Part shown: one piece after another, positions 1 to 11,923 of the stretch
Position numbering within the stretch: the stretch's first letter is position 1
How the letters are laid out: every line of letters begins with the position of its first letter
Assembly: GCA_007922305.1 (NCBI GenBank)
Contig: ML677365.1
Coordinates: 13,477,931 to 13,541,930 of the forward strand
Direction: 5' to 3'
DNA from: Dermatemys mawii
Taxonomy: Eukaryota > Chordata > Testudines > Dermatemydidae
DNA: 64,000 nucleotides
The notes under the pieces: model-generated
Seen by the model: the letters and a program-made list of their open reading frames with translations, nothing else
The model's database searches: none
Told to the model about the DNA's origin: nothing
Position numbers and translations under genes: made by a program

Positions 1-64
1 AGATGTAAACTCAAATGAAAAACTAGTTTTTGTTCTCCTCCCTCTGCCCCTGTTTAAAGTCCTT

Positions 65-129
65 GGACCAGATTCATCCCAGATGTAACTTTAGTGATTT
101 TTGTAGTTACGTCAGGGTGAGTTTGGCCC
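65..129. repeat. Short palindromic ancient repeat (gattcatccc type)
   Basis: The left half (ggaccagattcatccc) is an imperfect inverted copy of the right half (gggtgagtttggccca), separated by agttac-type sequence. I recognise this as one of the many old palindromic repeats scattered through sauropsid DNA. Class not assigned. Confidence 0.4.
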
Positions 130-1487
130 ACCAGGCCTCGTTAAAGGAGCTTTGTAAACTGTTTTTGGACTTGGTTTCTAATGCCTTTTTGTGAAGCTCT
201 ACATTTAAAGTATTGTTTATTCAATTTCTCAATATTTATATTCAGTTCCTATTCCAGTAAACAGATGCCATATTATATCATACTACTGTTCAAAACCCCC
301 AAGGAAATTAAAAGCAGAAACTCTCCATTACAATAACAATAAGGCTGCAACAACAACCCACAAATGTAAAAGATTCTGAATTCAGGTGCCAGGGAATCCT
401 TTTTCCACTGTTTATCCAACAATGCTGTAATGTGTATAATATATGCACAATATTAAGAATGTAGAAATTGCCATACAGCTTCAGAGCAGTGATAAATCTA
501 GTCCGGGATCCTGTCCTCAACTGTGACAATTTCCAGATGTTTCCAGAAGGCCCTAATGTCCTAGTAAGGAACAATTATAGAATAACCTGCTCATAAATGA
601 AATATATCCCTAACTATAGGAAGTTGGCTTAGGCACAGAAGCATAAGGGCTTATATTCTGTATTTGGTTAAGTCCTATCTAATAAATAATGAGAACATTC
701 ATAGTTATAAGTAAATGTCCAATTCTTTGAGTCCTGCTAAGCTCTTAGATGCAGTGATAACTTGTGAAAATGAGTTCCACAGGATGTGCGTTGTGATTAA
801 AAAAAAGTATTTCCTTTTGGCTTTTCAATTTAATTGCCTATTTCCTTGTTCATGTATGATGGGAGAACACTTGATTTGCCTTCTCTATCCCATTCATTAT
901 TTTATTCACCTTTTTTCAGTTCTCAGAGGAGCCCACTCTACTTGGTGATGGTTTTGTATCAGCCTATGCTGCCCATGCAAGTCTTATTCCTCGCATGCAT
1001 AGTGGAACCATTGTGACAGCTCTACAGCTAAGGTCCTCCACAGATGAGGAACGGGCAGGATTTGTCCTGTAGAATATATTTTTCTGTTCATTGCAAAATC
1101 TTTCCAGAAGCTATGTGAGTATGAGGAAAGCTGACAAGGACTCAAGAGTTGGGTTCTTTTCCTGATTCATTCAGAGATTTCACATGTGATGTCGGGCACC
1201 AGTCAATTAATCTCTTGGTTCCGTGGTTTCCCAACTCCGAATTGTGTGTTGTGGAGTTGCTGCACCTCCCCATCAAGGTACGTAACTGTACCTCAGCTTC
1301 CCCACCTCTTTCGGCCGGTGGGCCGCCATCCTCCCCTCGTGGATGGGCAATTCAGAGTTTGAGCAGTTAGCCCTTCCGCCAGTCCTCCACTTTAAGATCA
1401 CCTCTTTTGGGGATTAACAAAATGAAGTACCAAATCAAAGTCATGTGTCACTGTCCTCTTTGAGCTCCATAGCCTTTGCCCTGCATG
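130..1487. other. Unassigned AT-rich stretch
   Basis: I see no recognisable gene, RNA or transposon. Short ORFs here (up to about 88 codons) have no family-like motifs and look like chance openings. Confidence 0.5.
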
Positions 1488-1690
1488 GCAGGGGGGTCCT
1501 CTCACCCTTCAGCCAGCACAACTGTTGTGTAGGGGATCCTGGTTCCCCCCTCAACTTCAGACTCCAACCCAGAGGCATTAAAGTGCTGTCGTGATGTGTC
1601 CCTTTTGCTTAACCTACTCTTCTCCTCTTTGGGACACTTCCTATGCACCCTGACTCCTTCTCCATCCTCTTTAGGCCTCCCCAATGAACA
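1488..1690. mobile_element. Possible LTR remnant
   Basis: The segment with ggatcctggttccc and cagactccaacccag resembles the solo LTR at 50239-50832, which has agcccaggtctgccc and cagactccagcccag at matching positions. The ends are not visible. An unrelated C-rich stretch is possible. Confidence 0.3.
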
Positions 1691-4600
1691 CTAAACAGGC
1701 TCCATCAGAAAACCACCTAATACCCGGGAGCTTTCCCCAGACTGCCATAGTCAAACTCCAGAATCTTGCTGCTAGACAGCCTTCTTGCTCCCTGCACGTC
1801 TCTCTCTCTCTTTCGAGCCTAGGCTGTTCATAATATGGTCCTAGTACAGTCATATGACCCTCCTGGGACGTCATCTCCCATCCATCCCTCCCATAACTAT
1901 CTATTCCAGAATATTCTTGCAAGGGCTGGAATAGGCACACTAGGATCCATGCATGTGCACCAGGTAGCAACACCCTGTGACAAAGGGAAGAATAATAATT
2001 CTTTATCTCATATGAGTGTACTGAGGCTAAAATCATTAATATTTGTGAAATGCTCAAGATACTATGGTGATGGTAGCCTTGGAAGAATTGATTACTGTAG
2101 ATCCAGTAAAGACAATAGTGCTTGGAATAGACAGATGCTATATAACATTCATTTCAAAAATAGAAATTCATTTCTGCTTGATTGCAGGAAGGTTGAAGAT
2201 ACTTTTTTATTATACTTTTCTGTCCTTAATTAGAATGATTTTATGTACTATATCAAGCAGTGTGCAGTGTAGACTAGGGAGAAGGCTGTTTTTAATTACA
2301 CTAAGTTTATTCAACCGTGTTAATGTCAACATTGCCATCTGTCTAGCTCAGCAAGGATAGTTTGGCATTTGTTTCCGTGTGTATAAATCCTTGTTCTGAA
2401 AAAGGAATGGACATTGCTGAGGAGTATGATCACATTTTTGCAAAATTCACCTCATACCCTGAGAACATGATAATGCTTCATCTGGCTCAGGGTCACAAAG
2501 AACATCTCGCTCTGAACAAGGGGGACAGAGACGGCTCAGACTCTTTGATCAGTGCCTACTATAATGAGTTTAAAAAGTGATACTTTTTTCTTTGGAATTG
2601 CATTTCAGTGAGTATAAATTTGATTTTTATTCTAATGCAGTCTAACTACTAAGCTATTCCCTTTAAAGACTACTTTTGTGTGCAGAGATCAAAAGTACAG
2701 TATGGCTTTTTAAAAATAAAAACCGGGCATCCCTCCTAATGTATTCAGTGTTTGGACTTCTTTTAAAAAATCCCTGTTTGAAGTTTATTTCAGGAGGTCC
2801 CACATTGACACATTTGTGTTTTTTAAGTAGTATTTTTAACCAGAGGTGCCAAATTAACCTCCTGATTGGACACGCACAGTGGTCAAACCTAGACATCACC
2901 TGCTGCTGTTATTTTTGTGTTTCTAGATTTTTTTTTATTTATTTACTTCGACTAATAGTAGATGATATTTTGTTTTATATGGAACATGTGGACAAAGGTA
3001 GACAATGTACTCAAAAATGAAAACTCTAAAGACAGTGATAAAGCCATCTTTATTCACTAGTCTATTTGAAATGAGCATTGGGTCTGGTCTTGTGTACATA
3101 GACTCAGAGATATGAGGGACACATCTGAGAGGACCGTTCTTCACTTTGAATTGCTTTTGAATGGAAGTAGAGAAGAGACAACCTCTATTACATAAGTTCC
3201 TATAGGTTAACCATCTTGTGTCAGGAGAGAGCATGTTTGCAGACTCTTATGATTTTGATGGCTCCATGTGCTCAGTAAAAAGGGAGTTAAAGTGGTTGCA
3301 ATGAAAAGGAAATCTCTCTCTTATTGGATTACAGTATAAATAACTCACTATGATATGAAAAATAAGGAAATAAGAAAAATATTTGACTTATTGTGATTTG
3401 TTAATATCATGATAAAATCAATTCTTCCTTTTAATGGCATTTGCTATAGGAAGGATTACTTTTAAATGAATTAATAAACTAACCCATTTCTTAGCTAACT
3501 TGGCAAACAAGATACGGGGAGTTAACTTTTCTAAATGCCATTTACAGGGACAGCTCCCAACCCTAAAATCCTTGAGTAGTCCCAGGAGTAATCAGATTGA
3601 CTATAATACTATATAAACCATCATGTATCTTGTCAAACACTAAAGGCAAAGAATAAGTCTCTTCATAAACTATTCACTGCAGCCTGAGATCAACTCCAGA
3701 AAAAATGTTCATGATGCTTTAATTCTTCAGCCAATTTTATGGAAAGCAAAAAACAAACTGTCTGGGTATCTAACTTATGAGAAGTTCCTACCCATGCTCA
3801 AAACTTGAACTCTCCTGCCTCTTATTCGCTACCTGATGCACCAGAGAGAAGTCAAATGTGTTGAAAGTGACCATGCTACAGACAAAAGCTCCAGTCAGGA
3901 CTTGGCCCTCGTTTTGGGGACTGTCTAAACATAGAGGAAGAGACTGTCCCAAGGACCCTAGCTATTTTGTAGAGCAGGATCTCCAATGGCCTTTGAAGAT
4001 GATGCAAACAGGTAAATGGAAGTTGCTTGTTGCAAAGGTAACCTTACTAGTGGAGAGAGGTGGTAGAAGAACAACTGGAGGTAAAGGCAGCCCATAAAAA
4101 TAAAGCTTGCAGGCTTAGATTTCCTGCTAGGGGCTTTGATGCCACGTTGGTGGGCACTATGAAAAACCTTGAGATGGATAGATCTGGACATCCATTCATT
4201 GCATGACTTTTGAGCCATGGAATCAAGTTAACATGAAAGTGATACCGTGAATATTGAGGCACGTGTCCTCTCATCTTAGAGTTGCTGTAGCAAATTCTCT
4301 GCATTCTACAAACTTGTACCTTCTAAACACAAGCTTCACTAACCTGTGTGACCAAGCCTATTGTATATTGACTCATGGTTCATAAACCTAGCGAAGAAGG
4401 TTCTTAGGGGGAGAATGGGAACGGAGCCTCATGTACTCCAATTCCCGATGTAGTTCTTCAGTTCAGGGTTGAGACAGGTTGTTCTAGGATGTGCTACTGC
4501 CTGCATTTGTGCCCGTCCTTTGAATGAACAGAGGCCTTCAATTTCCAGCACAGAACTACATGCTCTTTAAAATGTACTTTGAAAGAAAGACCTTGAAAAG

Positions 4601-5298
4601 GGGCAAAGAGTCTTGCTTGGATCATTGCTGTGTTTGGGGAGAACTCTGCAAAATAGGATCCATATTGCACCATGGGAGAAAAAAATAGTAAATGAGAATA
4701 CAGGACTCTTCTACAGCTCACAATGGAAATTGTCAGCTACGTTGCTCCCAAAGGGGCTGCTCTTGCTTCTCCTGTGGTCAGACAATGTAACTGTGTGTCT
4801 CTCACAAGCCCCCTCATGGAGGAAGCCTCTGAACTTTTGCTCAGACTTTGCTTTGAGGAAGTAATCTTTGTTAAAGTGGATGCCCTACCATTGCTCACTT
4901 CTTCATTTAAAAATATGCATCTGAGTAGGCTGAATAATGTTGGCAGATTCTGGCAGGTTTCAGAGAAGTTGTCAAACAAGATCTGCTTTCCTTCCATATC
5001 TGACTTTTGCCAGTGGTTAGTGGTTATAACCATGTTTGCAGCTCCCATAATGAGTTGTTGGTTTGCTGTACATAAGAAAACCTTTACTGCCCAGATATGT
5101 TTACAGAAATACAACTCATTGGCAAATATCCTTGTTGCGATGGGAGTGAAATTGCTACTTGGGAATGCATGAGATTTAAACCTGGGAATGCACAATATTT
5201 GTTTTGTTTTGATTGCTGGATTCTGAATTCAGCAAGTTTAAATCTCACATTTAAATAGAAACAAGAGAAGAAGAGTGATTTCACTGAAAATGCTTTAG
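1691..5298. other. Unassigned stretch
   Basis: No recognisable gene or repeat. The most open part is 4723-5195, where both strands stay open for about 150 codons in overlapping antisense frames. Neither translation shows a family I know, so I do not call it a gene. Confidence 0.4.
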
Positions 5299-5380
5299 GC
5301 CTGCTGCCATGCCACTATATGCTGTGATCCCATTAACTTTCACAAGCTAAACAGGGTTGTGCTGGATGGGAGACCTGCAA
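5299..5380 (+). pseudogene. 5S rRNA-derived SINE, 5' part (5S-like head)
   Basis: The first bases (gcctgctgccatgccac) match the 5' end of vertebrate 5S rRNA in 13 of 17 positions. The internal promoter is recognisable: agctaaacagggt at 5345-5357 differs from 5S box A by one base, and ggatgggagacc at 5364-5375 is an exact box C. About 10 bases of the normal 5S spacing are missing. The copy stops at 5380 where a MITE begins and appears to resume at 6762 with sequence that I recognise as the body of a turtle 5S-derived SINE. It is a retroposon remnant and not a functional 5S gene. A simple 5S pseudogene is the alternative, but the resumed body argues against it. Confidence 0.65.
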
Positions 5381-6761
5381 GGGTATGTGTACACAGGAAA
5401 GAAAAACCTGTGGCTGGCCCATGCCATCTGGCTTGGGCTTGCGGAGGTGTTTCATTGCTGTGTAGGCTTCCAAGTGTGATGGGATCCCCAGGGTACAGCC
5501 TGGAACTGTGGGACTGCTGGGCCCCTTAACTGGGCTGTCTCTCACAATGCTTTGCTAGTGATAAGCAGCAAACCCCTCTGGGCGCTTTTATCACTCAGCA
5601 TAACCACGTGTGGAGCCCCCCACCAGGTAGATTGCATGAATGCTCTTAGAACCACTCATGAATCACACAGAGAGAGGCACCAGCCAAATCCCCCCAGCTC
5701 CCAGCCTTGTACCTCAGGAATATATCATCTGGCACTGCTCAAGACCCCTTCTTGAGCAATGCAAGTTTATTAATTGGTTCACCGCTTCATAAATGGAGAG
5801 TGGATATACACCAGCCTTTGTAAACCTGAGCAGATTTACCAAGCACTTCAGGCAAACTCACTGGTAAACAGTCAAACAAGGTTATTGATTACAAAAGAGA
5901 GATTTTAAGTGATTATAAGTGATAGGCAAAAAGTCAGATTTAATTACCAAAGAAAACAAAATAAGTGCACAATCTGAATATTAAACCCGTTAGACACCAG
6001 GCAGAATTTAGATCAAGCAGTTTTCTCACCCCACTGGATGTTACAATTCATAATACACAGGTTTTACCCTCGAAACCTGGACCAGTCTCCTCTGTTGGAG
6101 TCTTCACTCTTCTGAGCATCCTTGTTGCTTGCGGCATAGATGGGGGCAGGAGAAAAGGCAAAGCATGGGGCCATTGTATTCTGCTTTATACCCTTAGTTC
6201 ATGTGCTTGGAGCCAGGCATGTCTGGTGGGCATTGCTGAGTCTCCTGTGAGTGAATCATTGAACTGTAACTCTTCTGCTGGAGAATGGCTGTTGATGTCC
6301 AGAACCCACCCAGGCGTTGGTTACCTTCCTTGTCATAGTCTCTGGAGAGTTGGTATCTCGGTTCTTCCCAAACCCACCGCACATTTTGATGACAATCATA
6401 TGACACAATTCTCATAACTTCATATATAGTAATGATATACATATTTAGATGGAAGCATGGGTTTCAGCAGATCATAACCTTATTCCTGATACTTCTCCTG
6501 GCATGCTCTATACGCAATATCACGATTTATATATAGATGAGGAATATGGGGGTTACAGGGCAATCTCCTGAGGTACGGAGTAACACACCAGACTTGGGCT
6601 TGAGCCCAAGGTGTGGGACTCTCCTGCACTGCAGGGTCCTTGACACCAGGCACCATCCTAGGCATGGAAGTCAACACAGCAATGAAACAGTCCCGCAGCC
6701 TGAGCCTGAACTGACTGGCAGGGGCCAGCCACAGGTTTTCCTTTGTTGCGTAGATGTATGC
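5381..6761. mobile_element. Harbinger-like MITE, split by a 1-kb insertion
   Basis: The left half (5381-5540, starting gggtatgtgtacac and running into aacctgtggctggccc) and right half (about 6583-6761, with gggccagccacaggtttt and ending gtagatgtatgc) are inverted copies. Both belong to a large palindromic turtle MITE with GGGTATGTCTACAC-type ends. A 3-bp caa direct repeat (5378-5380 and 6762-6764) flanks it, as expected for Harbinger-like elements, although their usual target is TWA. The element interrupts the 5S-derived SINE, and its centre is occupied by another repeat (5541-6582). Confidence 0.6.
5541..6582. mobile_element. LTR-like interspersed repeat nested in MITE
   Basis: Starts near ctcacaatgctttgc and ends near the atatagatgaggaatatggg region. 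It shares the opening cacaatgctttgc with the separate repeat at about 28863. The text around gattttaagtgattataag and agcagatcataacctt is familiar from a common turtle interspersed repeat that I take to be LTR-derived. No coding domains, primer site or clear terminal repeats are visible, so the class is tentative. Confidence 0.4.
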
Positions 6762-7293
6762 CAAGAAACATTTAGATCCTGCAGAAAAAGGTGATGGCAA
6801 TGCAATATGATGTTATACTTCCCTGTCAGTAGGTATGGAATGAGTCCCAACATGCTTTTAGTGGATACTGTGCTGCTGGAGATGCTGTTTTTTTGGAAGA
6901 TATGTAAAGCTGAGGCCCTGAACATTCATGGCCATTGAAGAACTTTTTTGTGCAAGCTGGAATGTTTAATTTTGATATCTTGGCTAAATTCTGATTTACT
7001 GGTTTTATTTTCTCTACCTAAATCCACCTTGCAGTTTAAGTTGGATACTTCACTGCTTGTGCTAAAATTGTTTTGTATTGTTACTGTGCCATTAGAAGCA
7101 GGGAAATGTGGGTGCTCAGCACATCTCAGAATTGGGTGCATAAACAGCCATCATGTTCTTCCCAAGAGGTGGCTATGTATCTTACTGATGGCTGAACTAG
7201 TGCATCTCATATCCTTTAACTGCCTCACAGGGAGGCTGTGAGCCTTAATTAATTAATTTGTTGTTTTTAAAAGCACTGTAAGATCCTTTAAAA
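6762..7293 (+). mobile_element. 5S-derived SINE, body and tail
   Basis: After the MITE, the sequence aagaaac...ctgcag continues with gtgctgctggagatgctg and gatatgtaaagctgagg, which I recognise as the body of a turtle 5S-derived SINE. A gcactgtaagatccttt stretch near 7272 resembles the ...cactttgggatcctt end of such elements. The extent of the tail between about 6930 and 7250 is less certain. The copy is terminated by hAT remnants at 7294. Related to SINE3/Deu-type elements by its 5S head; the exact family is not assigned. Confidence 0.55.
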
Positions 7294-7502
7294 CAGTGGT
7301 TTTCAGCCTGAGGTCCGGGGAGCTCTGGGGATTCACAGACTATATCTAAGGGGTCTATGAAGGGTTCTTGCATAGAACAGTGGTTTTCAACCTGTGGTCT
7401 GCAGCCCCCTGGGGATATATAGACTAAGATTTCCAATGGGGTCCGCACCTCCACTCAAAACTTTTTAGGGGTCCGCAAATGAAAAAAGGTTAAAAATCAC
7501 TG
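7294..7502. mobile_element. Two tandem hAT MITE remnants
   Basis: Two copies start with cagtggttttca (7294 and 7378), the typical opening of a hAT MITE with CAGTGGTTCTCAACC ends. The second copy ends with ttaaaaatcactg, the inverse of its start. The first is cut short where the second begins. I could not find an 8-bp target duplication. Confidence 0.65.
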
Positions 7503-9438
7503 CTCTGGATGTGCAAAGCATTATTGTTTATTGAGGTTGCCCTTTCAAGAGAAAATGGAACGAGAGGAAAAATAATTTCTTTTGGCATAATTACCTCAAA
7601 CTTGTAACTGGCCATTGAGACTTTCCATTGTACCTCACCCATTATTTATGTTTAACATGATGTGTTTATTTTGTTCAGGGATTTATTTTGGAAAGGGCTC
7701 TGTTTGCATTTCCCTCTTAATATAAAGTACACACATGGTGATATTTGCTTTGCTGGGATTGATGCATTTCTCCCATCCCTCCCTCACCCCTTCCCTAATG
7801 CCTTTACTTTGTATTTTGTGCTTTGACAATTCCAAATGCTCTTTTTCTGTTTCAGTCCAGGTCAGCTCTGGCCAGCTCTTGTTCCTTTTTTTATTCAAGC
7901 AAAGTCCTTTCACACCGGAGAATGTTTCTATCTAAATTGTGGCTGAAACAATCTTTTAAAACACCTCTGATATTAGTCTACCTGTCTATCTCCTGTCATT
8001 TATGCAAGAGAGGAGCAGATGTTATATCCTTCACATTTAGAACATCTGATCTGTTCTCTCTCAGAAGGCCCTTCTTTTGCCTTCTTCTGGTATCTCTTGT
8101 ATGGTGACCTGAGGTCATCTAGGAGTCTCCGATGATATTCGGGCTGTGAGGGCATAAAACCTGAATAGGCTTTTTCAGTATTTCATGCTGGGTTGGTGGA
8201 AAAGTAGGTAATTAGGATACTTGTAGGTCTTGCCTGGGAAGTTAGGTAGATGGGACTTGATTGTCTCGGAGGAGAGAAGAGCCAGCTAAGAGTTCCACAA
8301 TATGTTGCTCCATTTCTGCCTTTTAGTAAGTAGAATGATCTTCTCATGCTGCACATAAGCTGTATTTTGGCTTGCAACAAGTCTCCTACTAAAATGTCTC
8401 CCACCAAGAACACGCATGTGACATTTTCCCAGGCAATGGGAAATGAATATTCATTTAGCTTTGTTTTTTGGATGAGCTCTTTAAGTTCTCTCTTGCTTTC
8501 TGACACCTGACTTTGGCTATACACAGTTATTACATTGTAAATGGCATACACCGTAACTGAATATAAATTATTGTGAGGTTACTATGCATTTTCATCCTTG
8601 GAATTTTTTTCCTCCTTGGTTCCTTATCCACTGTGTGCTGTACACTTTACATTTTACTTTGCATGTCAGGTGGACATTCCTTTTCATTTTAAAATGTTCT
8701 CTGCTTTTTAAAACTGTTATATCTAAGGAACTGAATCCTTAGCAGCTGGAGAGTTCGTTGGTCACAGAGTACTTCAGAATAAACTGGTGTAACGCTCAGG
8801 AATTGCACTGTGATATTTGAATCCTGACCAGTCTGGCTACAATGATGAAAGCCAAGCATAATAACAAGCACTTCGCACTTATATGGTATAAACAGAATCC
8901 TCTTGCTACAAAGGGCTACATCATTCTTGTTGGCAGAGAGAGAGAGCAGTGGTAGAGGTGAAAGAGCTGCTAGTTATAGGAAGGAGGCAGCAGCAACTCT
9001 GAGTGGTGGGAGACCAGGGCAGCATGGTGTTCTGCTCTTGGCCTTATGCTTCTTTGTGGTGGAGTTTTAACAATGGGCACCTCTGAGCCTCCACCAGTAC
9101 CTCACTGCTGCCACCTGCTCTGTCCAACTTCTTCTTTCCTCCACCACATCCCTTACTCCAGTATTATGGCTGCCAAAACGATGGGTTTTTTCCAGAGACT
9201 GGCTTTTCCAACCTTCCTTTGGGTCTACAGAGAAAACTCATCGATCTACAGAAGAATCCCCATTGACTGGCATCCTGGAAAAGGCAGCTAATCAGAGCTG
9301 CAGTTGACAGAGCTCCTTCTCAATCTTCTCCCTTCTCTTCCTCTCTCCAGCACAGGGCTGGAGTATACCTGTGCATCCAGTGCTGCCTGGGGAGCAGCAT
9401 CTCTTGGCTCTGCAGCAATCTCTGGCCGCCTCTCGGGA
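7503..9438. other. Unassigned stretch
   Basis: No recognisable gene, RNA or repeat family. A 122-codon minus-strand ORF (8551-8183) has no motif I know. The part from 9240 to 9438 is richer in GC but without a clear identity. Confidence 0.5.
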
Positions 9439-9678
9439 GATGTGTACACTACAAGTGCTACAGTGGCATAGCTATGCTGCTGTAGTGTAGACACTTGCTA
9501 TGAAAGGGTTTTTTTCATCACTGTAATAATCTGTCCCCTTAAGAGGCAGTAGCTAGTTCGACAGAATAATTCCTCCATTGACTTAGCAGTGTATACATGG
9601 GAACCTACATTGGCTTAACTACTTCTCTCAAGGGTGTGAATATGGCTAGGTTGACCTAAGTTTTAGGTGTAGACTGTG
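9439..9678. mobile_element. MITE with GTCTACACTAC-type ends
   Basis: Opens with tgtgtacactacaagtgc, contains tgctgtagtgtagacac and aagaggcagtagctag, and ends near taggtgtagactgtgac. I recognise it as a long turtle MITE made of several inverted segments. The 52-bp element at 10414 is an internally deleted relative. Confidence 0.6.
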
Positions 9679-9849
9679 ACTCTGTTCTTGCCCCACCTTC
9701 CACACTTGGAAAAGGGATGAGGATCCTGCATTGCTGCTGCCCCAACCCTGGCCTGGGAAGGAGATGGTTCTCCAGCTTCCTCCACCTCTCTGGCTGGACT
9801 TCTAAAAGTGAGAAGGGTTGGTAAAATGTAAATGTTTGGGGGAGCGCGT

Positions 9850-9884
9850 ATGTGTGCGTGAGTGAGAGAGAGACACACACACGT
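9850..9884. repeat. Simple repeat (GT/GA/CA)
   Basis: Short low-complexity tract: gtgtgcgtgagtgagaga followed by gacacacacacg. Confidence 0.7.
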
Positions 9885-10095
9885 GGCGACACTGTGGAAG
9901 GAGGCTGTGCTAAAATGAAATGCCTGGGAAAGACATTTGCAGGTGAAGTGTGACCTTTTCGAGGGGCTCTTGAGCTGGTGGTGCTTGAAAAGAAAAGCCA
10001 CAGCAGGTGAGTGAGGGAGTGCTGGAAAAACAAATGCAGGAGGGAACAATTAAATTCTGGTATCTCATTCTGTCACTCCACCTTTCTCTATCACC

Positions 10096-10218
10096 TAGGG
10101 TGACCAGACAGCAAATGTGAAAAATCGGGACAGGGGGTGGGGGTAATAGAAGCCTATATAAGAAAAACACCCAAAAATCGGGACTGTCCCTATAAAATCG
10201 GGACATCTGGTCACTCTA
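10096..10218. mobile_element. hAT MITE (tagggtgaccagac ends) with perfect 8-bp TSD
   Basis: A 123-bp element. The left end tagggtgaccagac and the right end ctggtcactcta are inverted copies. The 8-bp sequence ctatcacc occurs directly before (10088-10095) and directly after (10219-10226), the hallmark of hAT insertion. The interior holds aaaatcgggac in both orientations. It is non-autonomous and has no coding capacity. Confidence 0.85.
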
Positions 10219-10413
10219 CTATCACCCCTTCTGGTTTATATAAGTATATTTATACCATTTTGTGCTCATTTGTGCAAATTTGTACACGTTTGCATATCTA
10301 CTGGGATTAGGTTTGATGATGTTGGTGCTTAGGCAGTACTGATGTAATTTTGTTCAGTAATGAAAGAGTTAACTGATTCTCATACCACCAAATTATACAT
10401 ATGTGGAAACTGA

Positions 10414-10465
10414 TGTCTACACTACAAGTGCTACAGTGCAATAGCTACGCCGCTGTAGTGTAGAC
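10414..10465. mobile_element. 52-bp miniature MITE derivative
   Basis: Perfect 12-bp terminal inverted repeats (tgtctacactac / gtagtgtagaca) bracket 28 bases that match the ends of the element at 9439 (aagtgctacagtg). It looks like an extreme internal deletion of that family. Confidence 0.6.
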
Positions 10466-10555
10466 AGACTGCCAGTTTGTGCCCCAGGGCAAGCCAGCAC
10501 AACTCCTATTGACTTCATTTGCATTGTGAGTATTTACTCTGGGACTGAATTTTGT

Positions 10556-10620
10556 CCAAAGAGGCTAAGTGACTTGCTCAAAGTCACACTCCAAGTCAGC
10601 AATGGAACCGGGATTAGAAC
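10556..10620 (-). mobile_element. MIR-type SINE fragment
   Basis: gaggctaagtgacttgctc followed by aagtcac, aagtcagcaatgg and ccgggattagaac matches the reverse complement of the MIR core. It is cut by the hAT-type element that starts at 10621, using attagaac at the end of the MIR as target site. Confidence 0.6.
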
Positions 10621-10987
10621 TAAGGCTGTTGATTAATCACAGTTAACTCACGCGATTAACTCAAAAAATTAACTGCAATTAAAAAAATTAATCACAATTG
10701 TACTGTTAAACAAAAGAATACCTATTGAGATTTATTAAATATTTTGGATATTTTTCTACATTTTCAAATATATTGCTTTCTGTTACAACATAGAATACAA
10801 AGTGTACAGTGCTCACTCTATATTATTTTTGATTACAAATATTTGCACTGTAAACAGACAAAAGAAATAGTATTTTTCATTTCACCTCAGACGAGTACTG
10901 TGGTGCAATCTCTACTGAGAAAGTGTAACTTACAAATGTAGATTTTTTGTTACATAACTGCACTCAAAAACATAACAATGTAAAACT

Positions 10988-11245
10988 TTAGAGCCTATAA
11001 GTCCACTCAGTCCTATTCTGGTTCAGCCAATCACTAAGAGAAACAAGTTTGTTTACATTTACGGGCGATAATGCTGCCTGCTTCTTATATACAATGTCAC
11101 CTGAAAGTGAGAACAGGCATTCGCATGGCACTTTTGTAGCCAGCATTGCAAGGTATTTATGGGCCAGACATGCTAAACATTCATATGCCCCTTCATGCTT
11201 TGGCCACCATTCCAGAGGACATACGTCCATGCTGATGATGTTCAT
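10988..11245 (-). pseudogene. hAT transposase C-terminal dimerisation domain, left arm copy
   Basis: An open frame of 85 codons on the minus strand. It carries the hAT C-terminal (hATC) signature: HKYLAMLATKVPCECLFSLS followed by GDIVYKKQAALSP and VNKLVSLSDWL. In intact hAT transposases this region mediates dimerisation and forms part of the catalytic fold, with the SVPxER..FS motif. Here the expected Arg after PCE is Cys. There is no N-terminal zinc finger, no catalytic core and no promoter, so it cannot encode a working transposase. The copy at 11732-11923 on the other strand is its inverted partner. It lies in the left arm of the palindromic element. Confidence 0.75.
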
Positions 11246-11246
11246 T

Positions 11247-11923
11247 ACAAAAATTAGTGCATTAATTAAAATTGTGACTGAACTCCTTGTGGGAGAATTG
11301 TATGTCCCCTGCTCTGTTTTATCCGCTTTCTATTATATATATCATGTTCTAACAGTCTCGGATGATGACCCAGAACATGTTTGAGTTACAAACACTGTAA
11401 CTGCAGATTTGTCAAAACACAAAGACCAATGTAAGAGCTCTAAAAATACCTACAACACTCGATCCTTGGTTTATTAATCTGAAGTACCATCCAAAATCTG
11501 AGAGGGACAAGGTGTGGAACATGCTTTCCGAAGTCTTAAAAAAGCAACACTCTGATGCGGAAACTACAGAACCTGAACCACCCAAAACCAAAACAAAGCA
11601 AAAAAATCAACCTTCTGCTGGTGGCATCTGATTCAGATGATGAAAATGAACATGGATCGGTTTGTTCTGCTTTAGATCGTTATCAAACAGAACCCACTGT
11701 CAGCTTGATTGCATATTCTCTGAAATGATGGTTGAAGCATGAAGGGACATATGAATTTTTAGCGCATCCGGCACGTAAATATCTTGTGACGCTGGTTACA
11801 ACAGTGCCATGTGAATGCCTGTTCTCGCTTTCAGATGACATTGTAAACAAGAAGTGGGCACCATTATCTCCTGCATATCTAACTAAAATTATTTGTCTGA
11901 ACGATTGGGTGAAGTCAGACTGA
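11247..11923 (+). pseudogene. hAT transposase C-terminal half, right arm copy (degraded)
   Basis: Plus-strand remnants of about 200 residues in several frames. From 5' to 3' I see LIKIVTELLVGELYVPCSVL then VSDDDPEHV (from 11264), an acidic linker encoded near 11625-11660 (SDSDDENEH-like in one frame), and the hATC domain at 11732-11923 with KHEGTYEFLAHPARKYLVTL, VPCECLFSLSDDIVNKKW and LTKIICLNDW. Stops and frameshifts break it. It extends further towards the N-terminus than the left-arm copy, so the two arms are unequal and the palindrome is asymmetric. Non-functional as a transposase. Confidence 0.75.

Noticed and set aside
5299..5380. Functional 5S rRNA gene
   Set aside because: Several substitutions, about 10 bases missing, and no 3' end; it is the head of a retroposon.
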